A stretch of DNA of 6,505 nucleotides from Chloroflexota bacterium (GTDB lineage: Bacteria; Chloroflexota; UBA6077; CF-72): NCBI GenBank assembly GCA_019242065.1, contig JAFAWJ010000607.1, forward strand, positions 1 through 6,505. Direction: 5' to 3'. The stretch's first letter is position 1. Each line of letters begins with the position of its first letter. Made by a program: the position numbers and the translations under genes. The notes beneath the pieces are model-generated. The model made no database searches and had not been told where the DNA came from. It was given only the letters and a program-made list of their open reading frames with translations. This document shows positions 1 to 5,987 of this stretch, piece by piece.

Positions 1-1126
1 CCATCGCCGCGAACTTGCCCCAGGCAATCTCGCTGTTGAATACCCGCGAGCCGACACCACAGTCGGTGCCCGCGATCACGTTGTCTTTGCCGACGATCTC
101 CGCGTAGCGTACCAGTCGGTCGGCCACCAGGCGTGGGTGCTCGACGATGTCCGTCGCGTGACCGACGACGCCAGGCATCAGGCTCTTGCCCTCCGGCAAT
201 TTGACGTCGCGCCATACGCGCCACTCGTGGTCGTGGCGTGGATTGGCGGCCTCTACGGAATACACCTGGGCTTTTGTGGACAGGATGATGTCGACGATGT
301 GCTCGAGTGGAATGTCATTCTGGTGGGGGCCGTGACCGCTGCCCCAGCACACGTGGAGCCGGATCTGCTCCTCGGGAATGTCGCGCAGGGCGTGATTGAG
401 GGCTTCGACGCGCAGCGCGGCGTAGCGGCGGTAGTCGTCGATACTCATGTCGGGGAACATCTGCCAGCCGTCAGGCAGGTCCGGATCGTCGATCTGGAGG
501 TTCAGGCCGGCGTCGGTGATGGCTTTGTATTCGTGGTGCATCGCGTCGGCGATGGCGAACAGAAAGTCCTCTTCGTTTGCGTAATGCTCATTGAACAGCC
601 AGTGCTCGATGGTGCCCGGGGCGATGGCGGGCAGGAAGCCCTCTACGTCGAGGCCCTGCAGCGCGGCCTTGAGATTGGCGACGTCCTGGGCGGTGGTGTC
701 GGCGCCGACATAGCGCAGCGGTCCGGTGCACACCACGGTCGGATTGACGTTGCTGCCCTCCACGAGGGGCGTACCGGCGCGCCGTCGCCGGCCACCGCCG
801 CGGGCGTGGAAGTCGGGATAGTCGCGCGCGTCGCGGGCAACGATGTTGCGCGACGAGCCGCGCGGCGCACCGTCGGCGGTCTGTTCGAGACCGCCCAGTC
901 GCTCGCGGGCGTAGTGCGAAAAGTTCAGCTTGCTGAGCTCACCGTCGTTGACGACGTCGATGCCGATGTCGGCCTGACGGCGGACGACCTCCTTGACGGC
1001 GCTGGGCAGTCGGGCGACGAACTCGGCGTGGCGCTCGGGTCCAGCCTCGAACAGCTCCGCGAGATCCGCGGGGCGCGGCAGCGTGCCCGCGTGGGAGACC
1101 AGGATTCTCTCTGTACTACGACGCAT
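1..1126 (-). CDS. MetE-like zinc methyltransferase, short form (C-terminus beyond the window)
   Basis: Partial gene with 375 codons visible; it leaves the window at base 1 before its stop. The product resembles the C-terminal catalytic domain of cobalamin-independent methionine synthase (MetE, COG0620), which transfers a methyl group to a zinc-bound thiol. The whole N-terminal MetE domain is absent. The four zinc ligands of the family are present: H258 and C260 in LHVCWGS, E292 in SVEAANPRHDHEW, and C356 in AGTDCG. The start is the ATG at 1126-1124. It gives MRRSTERIL, nearly identical to the start of the divergent neighbour at 1302, of which this is a full-length paralogue. Differences include a Gly/Arg-rich insert (GGGRRRR, residues 110-116) and an extended segment near residues 20-40. 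The same fold includes epoxyalkane:coenzyme M transferase and short 'core' MetE proteins, so the acceptor thiol and methyl donor are not known. Family assignment is firm and the reaction is uncertain. Confidence 0.88.
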   Translation of the reverse strand, partial: MRRSTERILVSHAGTLPRPADLAELFEAGPERHAEFVARLPSAVKEVVRRQADIGIDVVNDGELSKLNFSHYARERLGGLEQTADGAPRGSSRNIVARDARDYPDFHARGGGRRRRAGTPLVEGSNVNPTVVCTGPLRYVGADTTAQDVANLKAALQGLDVEGFLPAIAPGTIEHWLFNEHYANEEDFLFAIADAMHHEYKAITDAGLNLQIDDPDLPDGWQMFPDMSIDDYRRYAALRVEALNHALRDIPEEQIRLHVCWGSGHGPHQNDIPLEHIVDIILSTKAQVYSVEAANPRHDHEWRVWRDVKLPEGKSLMPGVVGHATDIVEHPRLVADRLVRYAEIVGKDNVIAGTDCGVGSRVFNSEIAWGKFAAM

Positions 1127-1301
1127 ACGACCTGGAAATTTACCGCTCCACGCGTAGTCTGGGTGTGGTGCGTCGCCTTCGGCGCGACGAGAGCATCCCC
1201 ACACTGACTTTTGTGAGCGTTGCCTCTCGAGCGCAGATTCGATCGGGGTGCGGGCCGCGAAGTACAGTTGATCGGCGGCGAGAGCCAGAGAAAGTGGGGC
1301 A
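1127..1301. promoter_or_regulatory. Divergent intergenic region between the two MetE-like paralogues
   Basis: This 175-bp gap is the largest non-coding stretch in the window and must hold the promoters of both flanking MetE-like genes. It contains two nested inverted repeats. The inner pair is CGTCGC (1171-1176) and GCGACG (1184-1189) around a 7-nt spacer. The outer pair is GTGTGG (1163-1168) and CCACAC (1199-1204). Weak -10-like hexamers are TAAATT on the minus strand (1142-1137, 10 nt before the left gene) and TACAGT on the plus strand (1263-1268, 33 nt before the right gene). Neither has a good -35 partner, so exact promoters are not assigned. The region's regulatory role is inferred from gene orientation. 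Confidence 0.6.
1163..1204. repeat. Nested inverted repeats, possible operator
   Basis: Perfect 6-bp arms CGTCGC/GCGACG (1171-1176 and 1184-1189) are enclosed by perfect 6-bp arms GTGTGG/CCACAC (1163-1168 and 1199-1204). They lie roughly 40-80 bp upstream of the left MetE-like gene and about 100-140 bp upstream of the right one. That is a plausible place for a transcription factor controlling both. Six-bp arms in GC-rich DNA can arise by chance, and no regulator gene is adjacent, so this is only a candidate. Confidence 0.3.
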
Positions 1302-2426
1302 ATGAGACGGAGTACTGAACGCATTCTGACAACGCACACCGGCAGCCTGCCGCGACCCGCGGCGCTGCTGGACAACGGCAACGGATCGACGCACGAGAGT
1401 GTGCTGCGCCAGTCGGTCGCCGAAGTGGTCCGCCAACAGGTGGCTGTCGGACTCGACGTCGTCAACGACGGTGAATTCGGCAAGTCAAGCTGGGCAGCGT
1501 ACGTGCTCGAGCGCATCAGCGGCTTCGAGGTTCGGCCTGACGAGCTGGTTCCGCTGAACTGGCTCGGACGCGACCGCGAGCGCTTTCCTGACTTCTTCGC
1601 CCAGGAGATGCCACGCGCCCTGTCCGGCGCGCCGACCGAGGTGTGCGTCGGACCGATCACCTACCAGGGCCAGTCGAGCATCACGCGCGACCTGGACAAC
1701 CTCAAGGCGGCGGTCCCTGCGGGCACCGAGGCGTTTTTCACGGCTGTGGCACCCGCGAGCACGGGCTACGACTCGCGCAACGAGTACTACTCCAGCGATC
1801 GCGAGTACGTGTACGCCATCGCCGACGCCCTGAAGCAGGAGTATCACGCGATCATCGACGCTGGCTTTTTGCTGCAGGTCGACGACGCGGTACTGGCCAA
1901 CATGTACGACTACCTGGTGCAGCAGAGCCCCGAGCGCTATCGCGAATGGGCCCAGCTGCGGGTCGATGCGCTCAATCACGCGCTCGAGGGGATTCCCCAG
2001 GACCGGGTGCGCTACCACGTCTGTTTTGGCAGCTGGCACGTGCCGCACGTGGCCGACGCGCCCCTGGAGGCGATCGTCGATCTGGTTCTGCAGGTCAACG
2101 CCGGGGCGTACTCACTCGAGGCGGCCAATCCGCGGCACGAGCACGAGTGGCGGGTGTGGCAGGAGCACACGCTGCCCGAGGGCAAGAGCCTGATCCCTGG
2201 CATTGTGACGCACCATCTCACGACGGTCGAGCACCCGCGGCTGGTGGCGGACCGCATCATCCGCTACGCGAAGCTGGTGGGGAAGGAAAACGTGATCGCC
2301 GGGACGGACTGTGGGTTTGCGCAGAATCAGACGACGCAGCGGGTGCATCCGAGTGTGATGTGGGCGAAGTTCGAGGCGCTGGTCGAAGGTGCGCGGCTCG
2401 CTTCCGACGAGCTGTGGGCTCAATAG
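1302..2426 (+). CDS. MetE-like zinc methyltransferase, short form (complete)
   Basis: Complete 374-residue protein of the cobalamin-independent methionine synthase C-terminal-domain family (COG0620). Zinc ligands are visible: H239 and C241 in YHVCFGSW, E273 in SLEAANPRHEHEW, and C337 in AGTDCGF. The N-terminal THTGSLPRP (11-19) corresponds to the start of the barrel domain. Full MetE is about twice this length, so this is a stand-alone catalytic domain like epoxyalkane:CoM transferase or short 'core' MetE proteins. It is paralogous to the divergent gene ending at 1126. Shared blocks include LNHAL, EAANPRH.HEWRVW, LPEGKSL.PG and VEHPRLVADR. The ATG at 1302 is preceded by purine-rich AGAAAGTGGGG, a weak ribosome-binding site, and matches the start of the paralogue. 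The dipeptidase gene begins 12 bp after its stop, suggesting co-transcription. Thiol-directed methyl or alkyl transfer is likely; the substrate is unknown. Confidence 0.9.
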   Translation: MRRSTERILTTHTGSLPRPAALLDNGNGSTHESVLRQSVAEVVRQQVAVGLDVVNDGEFGKSSWAAYVLERISGFEVRPDELVPLNWLGRDRERFPDFFAQEMPRALSGAPTEVCVGPITYQGQSSITRDLDNLKAAVPAGTEAFFTAVAPASTGYDSRNEYYSSDREYVYAIADALKQEYHAIIDAGFLLQVDDAVLANMYDYLVQQSPERYREWAQLRVDALNHALEGIPQDRVRYHVCFGSWHVPHVADAPLEAIVDLVLQVNAGAYSLEAANPRHEHEWRVWQEHTLPEGKSLIPGIVTHHLTTVEHPRLVADRIIRYAKLVGKENVIAGTDCGFAQNQTTQRVHPSVMWAKFEALVEGARLASDELWAQ

Positions 2427-2430
2427 TTCT

Positions 2431-2435
2431 GAAGG
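2431..2435 (+). promoter_or_regulatory. Ribosome-binding site of the dipeptidase gene (GAAGG)
   Basis: GAAGG lies in the 12-bp gap after the upstream stop codon. It is 3 nt from the GTG at 2439 and 6 nt from the in-frame TTG at 2442. The second spacing is closer to the usual optimum, so this site leaves the choice between GTG and TTG open. No in-frame ATG occurs before the conserved DGHND motif. Confidence 0.5.
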
Positions 2436-2438
2436 CGT

Positions 2439-3539
2439 GTGTTGAAGATTTTTGATGGGCACAACGATGTCGTGTCCAAGCTGCTCGCCGAGGAGCGCGC
2501 GGCGACTCGCGCGCTGATTACCGAGGGAGCTGCTGATGCTGGTCGCGACTTTTTTCGTCGCGGCACACAGGGGCATATCGACTTGCCCCGCGCCCGCGAG
2601 GGCGGCCTTGCGGGTGGGCTGTTTTCAATGTATGTTGGGCCGGACCCCCAGGCACCGCCGCCGGCGGGTCCGGTGCTCGGCCACCACGCGGGTCTGGACA
2701 TTCCCATCAAATTTCCGCGTCCACTGGAGCTGGGTTTCGCCCAGCGGACCTCAATGGCGCAATTGGGGGTGCTGTTCCGGCTGCAGCGCGAGTCACACGA
2801 CCAGTTGCGCGTGGTGCGCACGCTGGCCGAGGTCCAGCGCTGCTTCGACGACGGCGCCCTGGCGGCAGTCATTCATTTCGAGGGCGCCGAAGCCGTCGAT
2901 CCACGCCTGGACCTGCTGGAGGTGTACTACGCGGCTGGACTGCGGTCGCTCGGCCCCGTGTGGAGTCGACCGAACGATTTTGGCGAAGGAGTTCCGTACC
3001 TGTTTCCGCACTCACCGGATACCGGACCCGGACTCACGGATGCGGGCAAGGCGCTTGTGCGCGCCTGCAACCAGCTCGGGATCCTGGTGGACCTCTCACA
3101 TATGAATGAAAAGGGCTTCTGGGACGTCGCAGGGCTCAGCACCGCGCCGCTGGTGGCCAGCCATTCGAATGCGCACGCGCTGACTCCGACGCCGCGCAAT
3201 CTGACCGATCGGCAACTGGACGCCATCCGCGACTCCGGTGGCGTGGTCGGCGTCAATTTCGCCCTGGGCTTTCTGGGCGACGGTGGCGACGATCCGGCGA
3301 CGCCGATCTCGCGGATCGTCGAGCACTTTGCGTATCTGATCGACCGGATGGGCATCGAGCATGTCGGCTTCGGGGCCGACCTGGACGGGGCCCGCGTGCC
3401 AGACGCGGTCGGGGATGTGGCGGGCTTGCCGCGCGTGGTGGACGGCCTGCGAGATGCGGGCTACGACGAGGCTTCATTGCAGAAGCTCGGGCATGGCAAC
3501 TGGCTGCGCGTGCTGGGCCAGACATGGAACGCCGGCTGA
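2439..3539 (+). CDS. M19-family (renal-dipeptidase-like) zinc dipeptidase
   Basis: A 366-residue protein of peptidase family M19 (membrane dipeptidase / renal dipeptidase, an amidohydrolase-fold TIM barrel). The family hydrolyses dipeptides, including ones with a D-residue, using two zinc ions. All expected metal ligands are visible: H8 and D10 in DGHND, bridging E148 in HFEGAE, H221 in DLSHMN, and H242 in ASHSNAH. The conserved acidic residue of the GSDFDG-type motif is D314 in GADLDG. GHIDLPRAREGGLAGG (45-60) and GHGNWLRVL (351-359) are further family signatures. There is no signal peptide or membrane segment, so it is probably cytoplasmic. The start is non-ATG, either GTG (2439) or TTG (2442), because DGHND begins six residues in. 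It follows the MetE-like gene by 12 bp, and they probably share a transcript. Family assignment is strong; the natural substrate is unknown. Confidence 0.93.
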   Translation: MLKIFDGHNDVVSKLLAEERAATRALITEGAADAGRDFFRRGTQGHIDLPRAREGGLAGGLFSMYVGPDPQAPPPAGPVLGHHAGLDIPIKFPRPLELGFAQRTSMAQLGVLFRLQRESHDQLRVVRTLAEVQRCFDDGALAAVIHFEGAEAVDPRLDLLEVYYAAGLRSLGPVWSRPNDFGEGVPYLFPHSPDTGPGLTDAGKALVRACNQLGILVDLSHMNEKGFWDVAGLSTAPLVASHSNAHALTPTPRNLTDRQLDAIRDSGGVVGVNFALGFLGDGGDDPATPISRIVEHFAYLIDRMGIEHVGFGADLDGARVPDAVGDVAGLPRVVDGLRDAGYDEASLQKLGHGNWLRVLGQTWNAG

Positions 3540-3542
3540 CGG

Positions 3543-3548
3543 TACGAT
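3543..3548 (+). promoter_or_regulatory. Candidate leaderless -10 box (TACGAT) for the ABM gene
   Basis: TACGAT fits TANNNT and ends 6 nt before the ATG at 3555, where a leaderless transcript would begin. It lies just after the dipeptidase stop codon. No Shine-Dalgarno sequence precedes the ATG. I see no convincing -35 box. The same hexamer precedes the CMD gene at 5975. Confidence 0.4.
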
Positions 3549-3554
3549 GGCTCC

Positions 3555-3851
3555 ATGTCTGGAGTCCGACTGGTTATCCAGTTCACCGCGGATAGCGCGG
3601 AGATTGCCGACAAGGCTATTGAAAGTGCAGTCGAGCGCTGCAAACGTTCCCAGGCGGAGCCGGGGTGTGTGCAGTTCGAGGTGTTCCGCAGTGCGCTGCG
3701 CCCGGAGCATTACGTGTTGCTGGAGCACTGGGAGAGCAAAGACGCGCTGGCCGTGCATGCGCAGGGCATGGCGGGTAGCCCGCCGCCGGCGACGCCAGGG
3801 ATCAAGCGGGTGCGCGAAGACTACGAATATTCGGAGACGGCGCCCCGCTGA
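3555..3851 (+). CDS. ABM-family monooxygenase-like small protein
   Basis: A 98-residue protein matching the antibiotic biosynthesis monooxygenase (ABM, YgiN-like) family of dimeric alpha+beta-barrel proteins. Members act as cofactor-free quinol or polyketide monooxygenases or as small-molecule-binding proteins. The segment EPGCVQFEVFRS (36-47), then HYVLLEHWESKDALAVHAQ (53-71) with the H53 and H69 positions, is the family signature. Length is normal for a single ABM domain. The C-terminal 25 residues are Pro/Gly-rich and variable. The ATG at 3555 is the only sensible start. An ATG eight bases upstream is out of frame. The gene follows the dipeptidase by 15 bp, but the hexamer at 3543 suggests it also has its own promoter. 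It converges on the VOC gene with a 5-bp gap. Enzymatic activity is not certain, as many ABM proteins have no assigned reaction. Confidence 0.85.
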   Translation: MSGVRLVIQFTADSAEIADKAIESAVERCKRSQAEPGCVQFEVFRSALRPEHYVLLEHWESKDALAVHAQGMAGSPPPATPGIKRVREDYEYSETAPR

Positions 3852-3856
3852 CCGGG

Positions 3857-4300
3857 TTAGACGGCGGCGCGGCGGGGGAGGGGGCTCGTGCCGACCCAGC
3901 CTGTCTCGGAGACGTCCACCATCACGCCGTCGGGACCGCTGTATTTCACTTCCACGTTGCCCGCGTGCCGCGTGCCCTGACCCACGCCCAGCGCCGCGTT
4001 GACGTCGTCGCGCGGCGCTGAGCCCGCGGACTGCAGCCTGGTGGCGATCTCGTCCAGGCTTTCTACCTGAAAGCCGATGTGGTGGATGCCGTTGAAGTCC
4101 TTGCCGCGCTCGACGCCGGCCACCGTGTCATTTTTGAAGTTGAGGATGGCCAGATTGAGGTCGCCATCGCTGAGGTAGTAGCCGCTGGCACCGGGTGAGT
4201 CGACCTTGCCGACCTCCTTCAGCCCGAACACGTCGATATAGAAGCGGGCCGTGCCTTCGACGTCCTGCGTCGAGATGGCGATGTGCTTGATCTTTGCCAT
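3857..4300 (-). CDS. VOC-superfamily protein (glyoxalase/dioxygenase-like)
   Basis: A 147-residue single-chain VOC (vicinal oxygen chelate; glyoxalase I / bleomycin resistance / extradiol dioxygenase) protein. It has two beta-alpha-beta-beta-beta modules. The first starts KHIAIST (5-11) followed by FYIDVFGLKEV (20-30). The second starts HHIGFQV (73-79) and ends PDGVMVDV (123-130). Candidate metal ligands are H6, H74 and D129. D129 occupies the place usually held by Glu in the PDG...E motif, so the metal site looks complete but with an Asp substitution. The C-terminal tail after residue 132 is basic and Pro-rich. The ATG at 4300 has no Shine-Dalgarno sequence. A TANNNT hexamer lies 7 nt upstream on its strand. 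It is divergent from the hydrolase gene (60 bp between starts). The substrate cannot be predicted; lyase, epimerase, dioxygenase and binding roles all occur in this superfamily. Confidence 0.88.
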   Translation of the reverse strand: MAKIKHIAISTQDVEGTARFYIDVFGLKEVGKVDSPGASGYYLSDGDLNLAILNFKNDTVAGVERGKDFNGIHHIGFQVESLDEIATRLQSAGSAPRDDVNAALGVGQGTRHAGNVEVKYSGPDGVMVDVSETGWVGTSPLPRRAAV

Positions 4301-4307
4301 ACTGCGC

Positions 4308-4313
4308 AGCTTA
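4308..4313 (-). promoter_or_regulatory. Candidate leaderless -10 box (TAAGCT) for the VOC gene
   Basis: On the minus strand TAAGCT ends 7 nt before the ATG at 4300, the distance expected when the transcript starts at the start codon. There is no Shine-Dalgarno sequence between the hexamer and the ATG. No clear -35 is visible 16-18 bp further upstream. Confidence 0.4.
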
Positions 4314-4346
4314 TCGCCCGACGGCCAGCACGCGGCGGACAGGGCG

Positions 4347-4352
4347 TAGACT
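4347..4352 (+). promoter_or_regulatory. Candidate leaderless -10 box (TAGACT) for the hydrolase gene
   Basis: TAGACT (TANNNT) ends 8 nt before the ATG at 4361, in the 60-bp gap divergent from the VOC gene. A weak GGGA (4353-4356) lies between them and could be a poor ribosome-binding site, so this gene is the least clear of the leaderless candidates. Confidence 0.33.
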
Positions 4353-4360
4353 GGGATTCA

Positions 4361-5170
4361 ATGGCAGTTAGCGAAGCCCTTGACGTCGCTGTCGAACAGG
4401 ACGTCGTCTTCGGTCGCGGCGGCGAGCGCGACCTCCTGTGCGATATCTATCGTCCCTCCGCGGCGAGCACCAAGCGCACGGCGGTCATTCACCTGCATGG
4501 CGGCGGGTTCCGCGGTGGCAGCAAAGCCGGGGCGCGCCTGGCGCGGCCACTGGCCGAGCGCGGATATACGTGCGTCTCTGCCTCGTATCGGGTGATGAGC
4601 GAGGCGTTCTGGCCAGCCCAGATCCAGGACGTGAAGGCGGCCATCCGCTGGACGCGCGCCCACGCGGGCGAGCTCGGCGTCGCACCCAACAACGTGGTGG
4701 TGCTGGGCTACTCGGCTGGCGCACGGCTGGCGTTGATCGCGGCCGGCACGCAGGACGACGCAGCCCTCGAGGGCGACGGCGGCTCGCCAGGTGTCGGAAC
4801 GGGGATCGCGGCGTGCGTCGCGTTTTATGGGTCAGGCTCGCTCGGCAACGCCCCGGTGCTGGGGCCCGATCCGACCGACGAGGCCCGCCGGACGTTTACG
4901 CCCCTGTCGCATGTCCGCGCCGGCTATCCGCCGACGCTGCTGCTGCACGGCACCGAGGACAGGACGATCGCCGCCGACGAGAGCCTGCGCCTGTACTCCG
5001 GGCTGCGCGAGGTCAAGGTCCCGGTCGAGCTGCACCTCGTCGAAGGCGTGACGCACATCTTCGATGCGCATGCCGACCTGGCCGAGGCCAGCGCGGTGTG
5101 GATCGACCTGTTCCTGGATCGGCATGTCGCCAATCCGCGCACATATCCCTCGACCGAGCCCGGCCGCTAG
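4361..5170 (+). CDS. Alpha/beta hydrolase, HSL/BD-FAE-like esterase
   Basis: A 269-residue alpha/beta-hydrolase-fold enzyme, probably a carboxylesterase or amidohydrolase. The oxyanion-hole motif HGGGF is at 46-50. The nucleophile elbow GYSAG holds S118. The acid is D200 in LHGTED and the base is H232 in GVTHIF, so the triad is complete. The HGGGF plus GxSAG arrangement is that of hormone-sensitive-lipase-type and BD-FAE esterases. I chose the ATG at 4361 because it gives MAVSEALDV... just before the first strand. An in-frame ATG at 4283 would add 26 uncharacteristic residues, overlap the 5' end of the opposing VOC gene and absorb the -10-like hexamer. There is no signal peptide, so it is presumably cytoplasmic. 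It converges on the SDR gene with a 9-bp gap. The substrate is unknown; the neighbouring VOC and SDR genes suggest small-molecule breakdown. Confidence 0.92.
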   Translation: MAVSEALDVAVEQDVVFGRGGERDLLCDIYRPSAASTKRTAVIHLHGGGFRGGSKAGARLARPLAERGYTCVSASYRVMSEAFWPAQIQDVKAAIRWTRAHAGELGVAPNNVVVLGYSAGARLALIAAGTQDDAALEGDGGSPGVGTGIAACVAFYGSGSLGNAPVLGPDPTDEARRTFTPLSHVRAGYPPTLLLHGTEDRTIAADESLRLYSGLREVKVPVELHLVEGVTHIFDAHADLAEASAVWIDLFLDRHVANPRTYPSTEPGR

Positions 5171-5179
5171 CCTCGACTT

Positions 5180-5968
5180 TCAGAAGTATTGGTTCTCGGG
5201 GATCGTGATGGTGATCCCCGCGTCCACCGTCAGGACGTGGCCCGTCACCCAGCGGGCCTCGTCGCTGGCCAGGTAGACCGCGGCCCAACCGATGTCCCAG
5301 GCGGAGCCCTCGTCCTTGATCAGTCCTGAGGTGGCGCGTCGCTGGCGACCGGTCACGTCGAGGCGCTCGGCGACTAACGGCGTGTAGACCTGGCCTGGGG
5401 CGATGCAGTTGACCCGAAGGCGGCGGTTGCCCAGTTGGCCGGCGAGCGCCATGGTCAGGCCGATGACGGCCGCCTTGCTGGTGGTGTATGCGGTCGAGCG
5501 CGGCGGATAGGCGCGCAGGCCGGCGATCGAGGAGATGTTGATGATCGATCCGTTGCCTTGTGGCATGTGCGGAACGACCGCCTGCGCCATCAGCACCATG
5601 CTCCTGACGTTGATGCCCATGAGGTTGTCCCAGGCGTCTTCGGTGATCTCCTCGAGGCTCTGGGCGGACGCGATGCCGACGTTGTTCTGCAGGATGTTGA
5701 TCTGGCCGTAGCGCTCGACCGCCGCGGCGGCCAGCGCCTGGCAACCTTCGCGGTGGGAGACGTCGCATTCGAACACCGAGGCCGTGCCGCCTTCGGCGGC
5801 GATCATCGCGACGGTCTCTTCGGCTCGCGCGGCAACCTGATCGGCGCACACGACGCGCGCGCCCTCTCTCGCGAACAGCACCGCGGCGGCCTTGCCGTTG
5901 CCAATACCCTCGCCGCGCGATCCGGCGCCCGTGACCACCGCGACCTTGCCCGCCAATCGATCTGTCAT
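5180..5968 (-). CDS. Short-chain dehydrogenase/reductase (SDR)
   Basis: A 262-residue classical SDR, an NAD(P)-dependent oxidoreductase with a Rossmann fold. The cofactor motif is TGAGSRGEGIGNG (13-25), a version with extra residues in the glycine loop. D43 at the end of strand 2 (VVCADQ) favours NAD(H) over NADP(H) by family rules. CDV (68-70), NNVG (95-98, usually NNAG) and N120 complete the structural set. The catalytic residues are S147, Y161 and K165 (YTTSK). IAPGQVYTPL (189-198) is the usual segment after the active site. The true start is the ATG at 5968-5966, which gives MTDRLAGKVAVVTGAG. The same frame is open 285 bp further upstream, but that part is antisense to the CMD gene. There is no Shine-Dalgarno sequence. 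The start is divergent from the CMD gene with 19 bp between. The alcohol/ketone substrate is unknown. Confidence 0.93.
   Translation of the reverse strand: MTDRLAGKVAVVTGAGSRGEGIGNGKAAAVLFAREGARVVCADQVAARAEETVAMIAAEGGTASVFECDVSHREGCQALAAAAVERYGQINILQNNVGIASAQSLEEITEDAWDNLMGINVRSMVLMAQAVVPHMPQGNGSIINISSIAGLRAYPPRSTAYTTSKAAVIGLTMALAGQLGNRRLRVNCIAPGQVYTPLVAERLDVTGRQRRATSGLIKDEGSAWDIGWAAVYLASDEARWVTGHVLTVDAGITITIPENQYF
5197..5220. terminator. Perfect 8-bp hairpin between convergent hydrolase and SDR genes
   Basis: CGGGGATC (5197-5204) and GATCCCCG (5213-5220) form a perfect 8-bp stem around an 8-nt loop. The stem starts 26 nt after the hydrolase stop codon, inside the last codons of the SDR gene, which runs the other way. 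It could serve as a bidirectional end for two convergent transcripts. No T-tract follows on either strand, so it is not a canonical intrinsic terminator, and the stem also encodes SDR residues near ITITIP. Confidence 0.35.
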
Positions 5969-5974
5969 GCGCTT

Positions 5975-5980
5975 TACGAT
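5975..5980 (+). promoter_or_regulatory. Candidate leaderless -10 box (TACGAT) for the CMD gene
   Basis: TACGAT ends exactly 7 nt before the GTG at 5988. It overlaps by five bases a TATCGT hexamer on the opposite strand that serves the SDR gene. No Shine-Dalgarno sequence is present before the GTG, which fits a transcript starting at the start codon. No convincing -35 lies 17 bp upstream. Confidence 0.5.
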
Positions 5981-5981
5981 A
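5976..5981 (-). promoter_or_regulatory. Candidate leaderless -10 box (TATCGT) for the SDR gene
   Basis: Read on the minus strand, TATCGT matches four of six bases of TATAAT and ends exactly 7 nt before the SDR ATG at 5968. With the plus-strand hexamer at 5975-5980 it makes a symmetric bidirectional promoter candidate in the 19-bp gap between start codons. Confidence 0.5.
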
Positions 5982-5987
5982 GCCGGC

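Noticed and set aside
137..1207. Long plus-strand open frame of 356 codons
   Set aside because: It lies antisense to the left MetE-like gene, whose minus-strand translation carries the full family signature. The plus-strand product has no recognisable motif; it is a high-GC shadow frame.
1643..2455. Plus-strand open frame of 270 codons inside the second MetE-like gene
   Set aside because: A shifted frame of the MetE-like gene with an Arg/Gly/Ala-rich product and no family signature.
3860..3893. G-rich stretch between the ABM and VOC genes as a G-quadruplex or terminator
   Set aside because: Only two long G-runs are present, no stem with a T-tract can be drawn, and the bases encode the VOC C-terminal Pro/Arg tail.
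4283..4360. Earlier ATG for the alpha/beta hydrolase at 4283
   Set aside because: It overlaps the 5' end of the opposing VOC gene, adds non-conserved residues and would place the -10-like hexamer inside the coding region.
5967..5987. Earlier in-frame ATG for the CMD gene at 5967
   Set aside because: It would overlap the SDR start codon and include the shared -10-like core. The GTG at 5988 gives the N-terminus usual for this branch.
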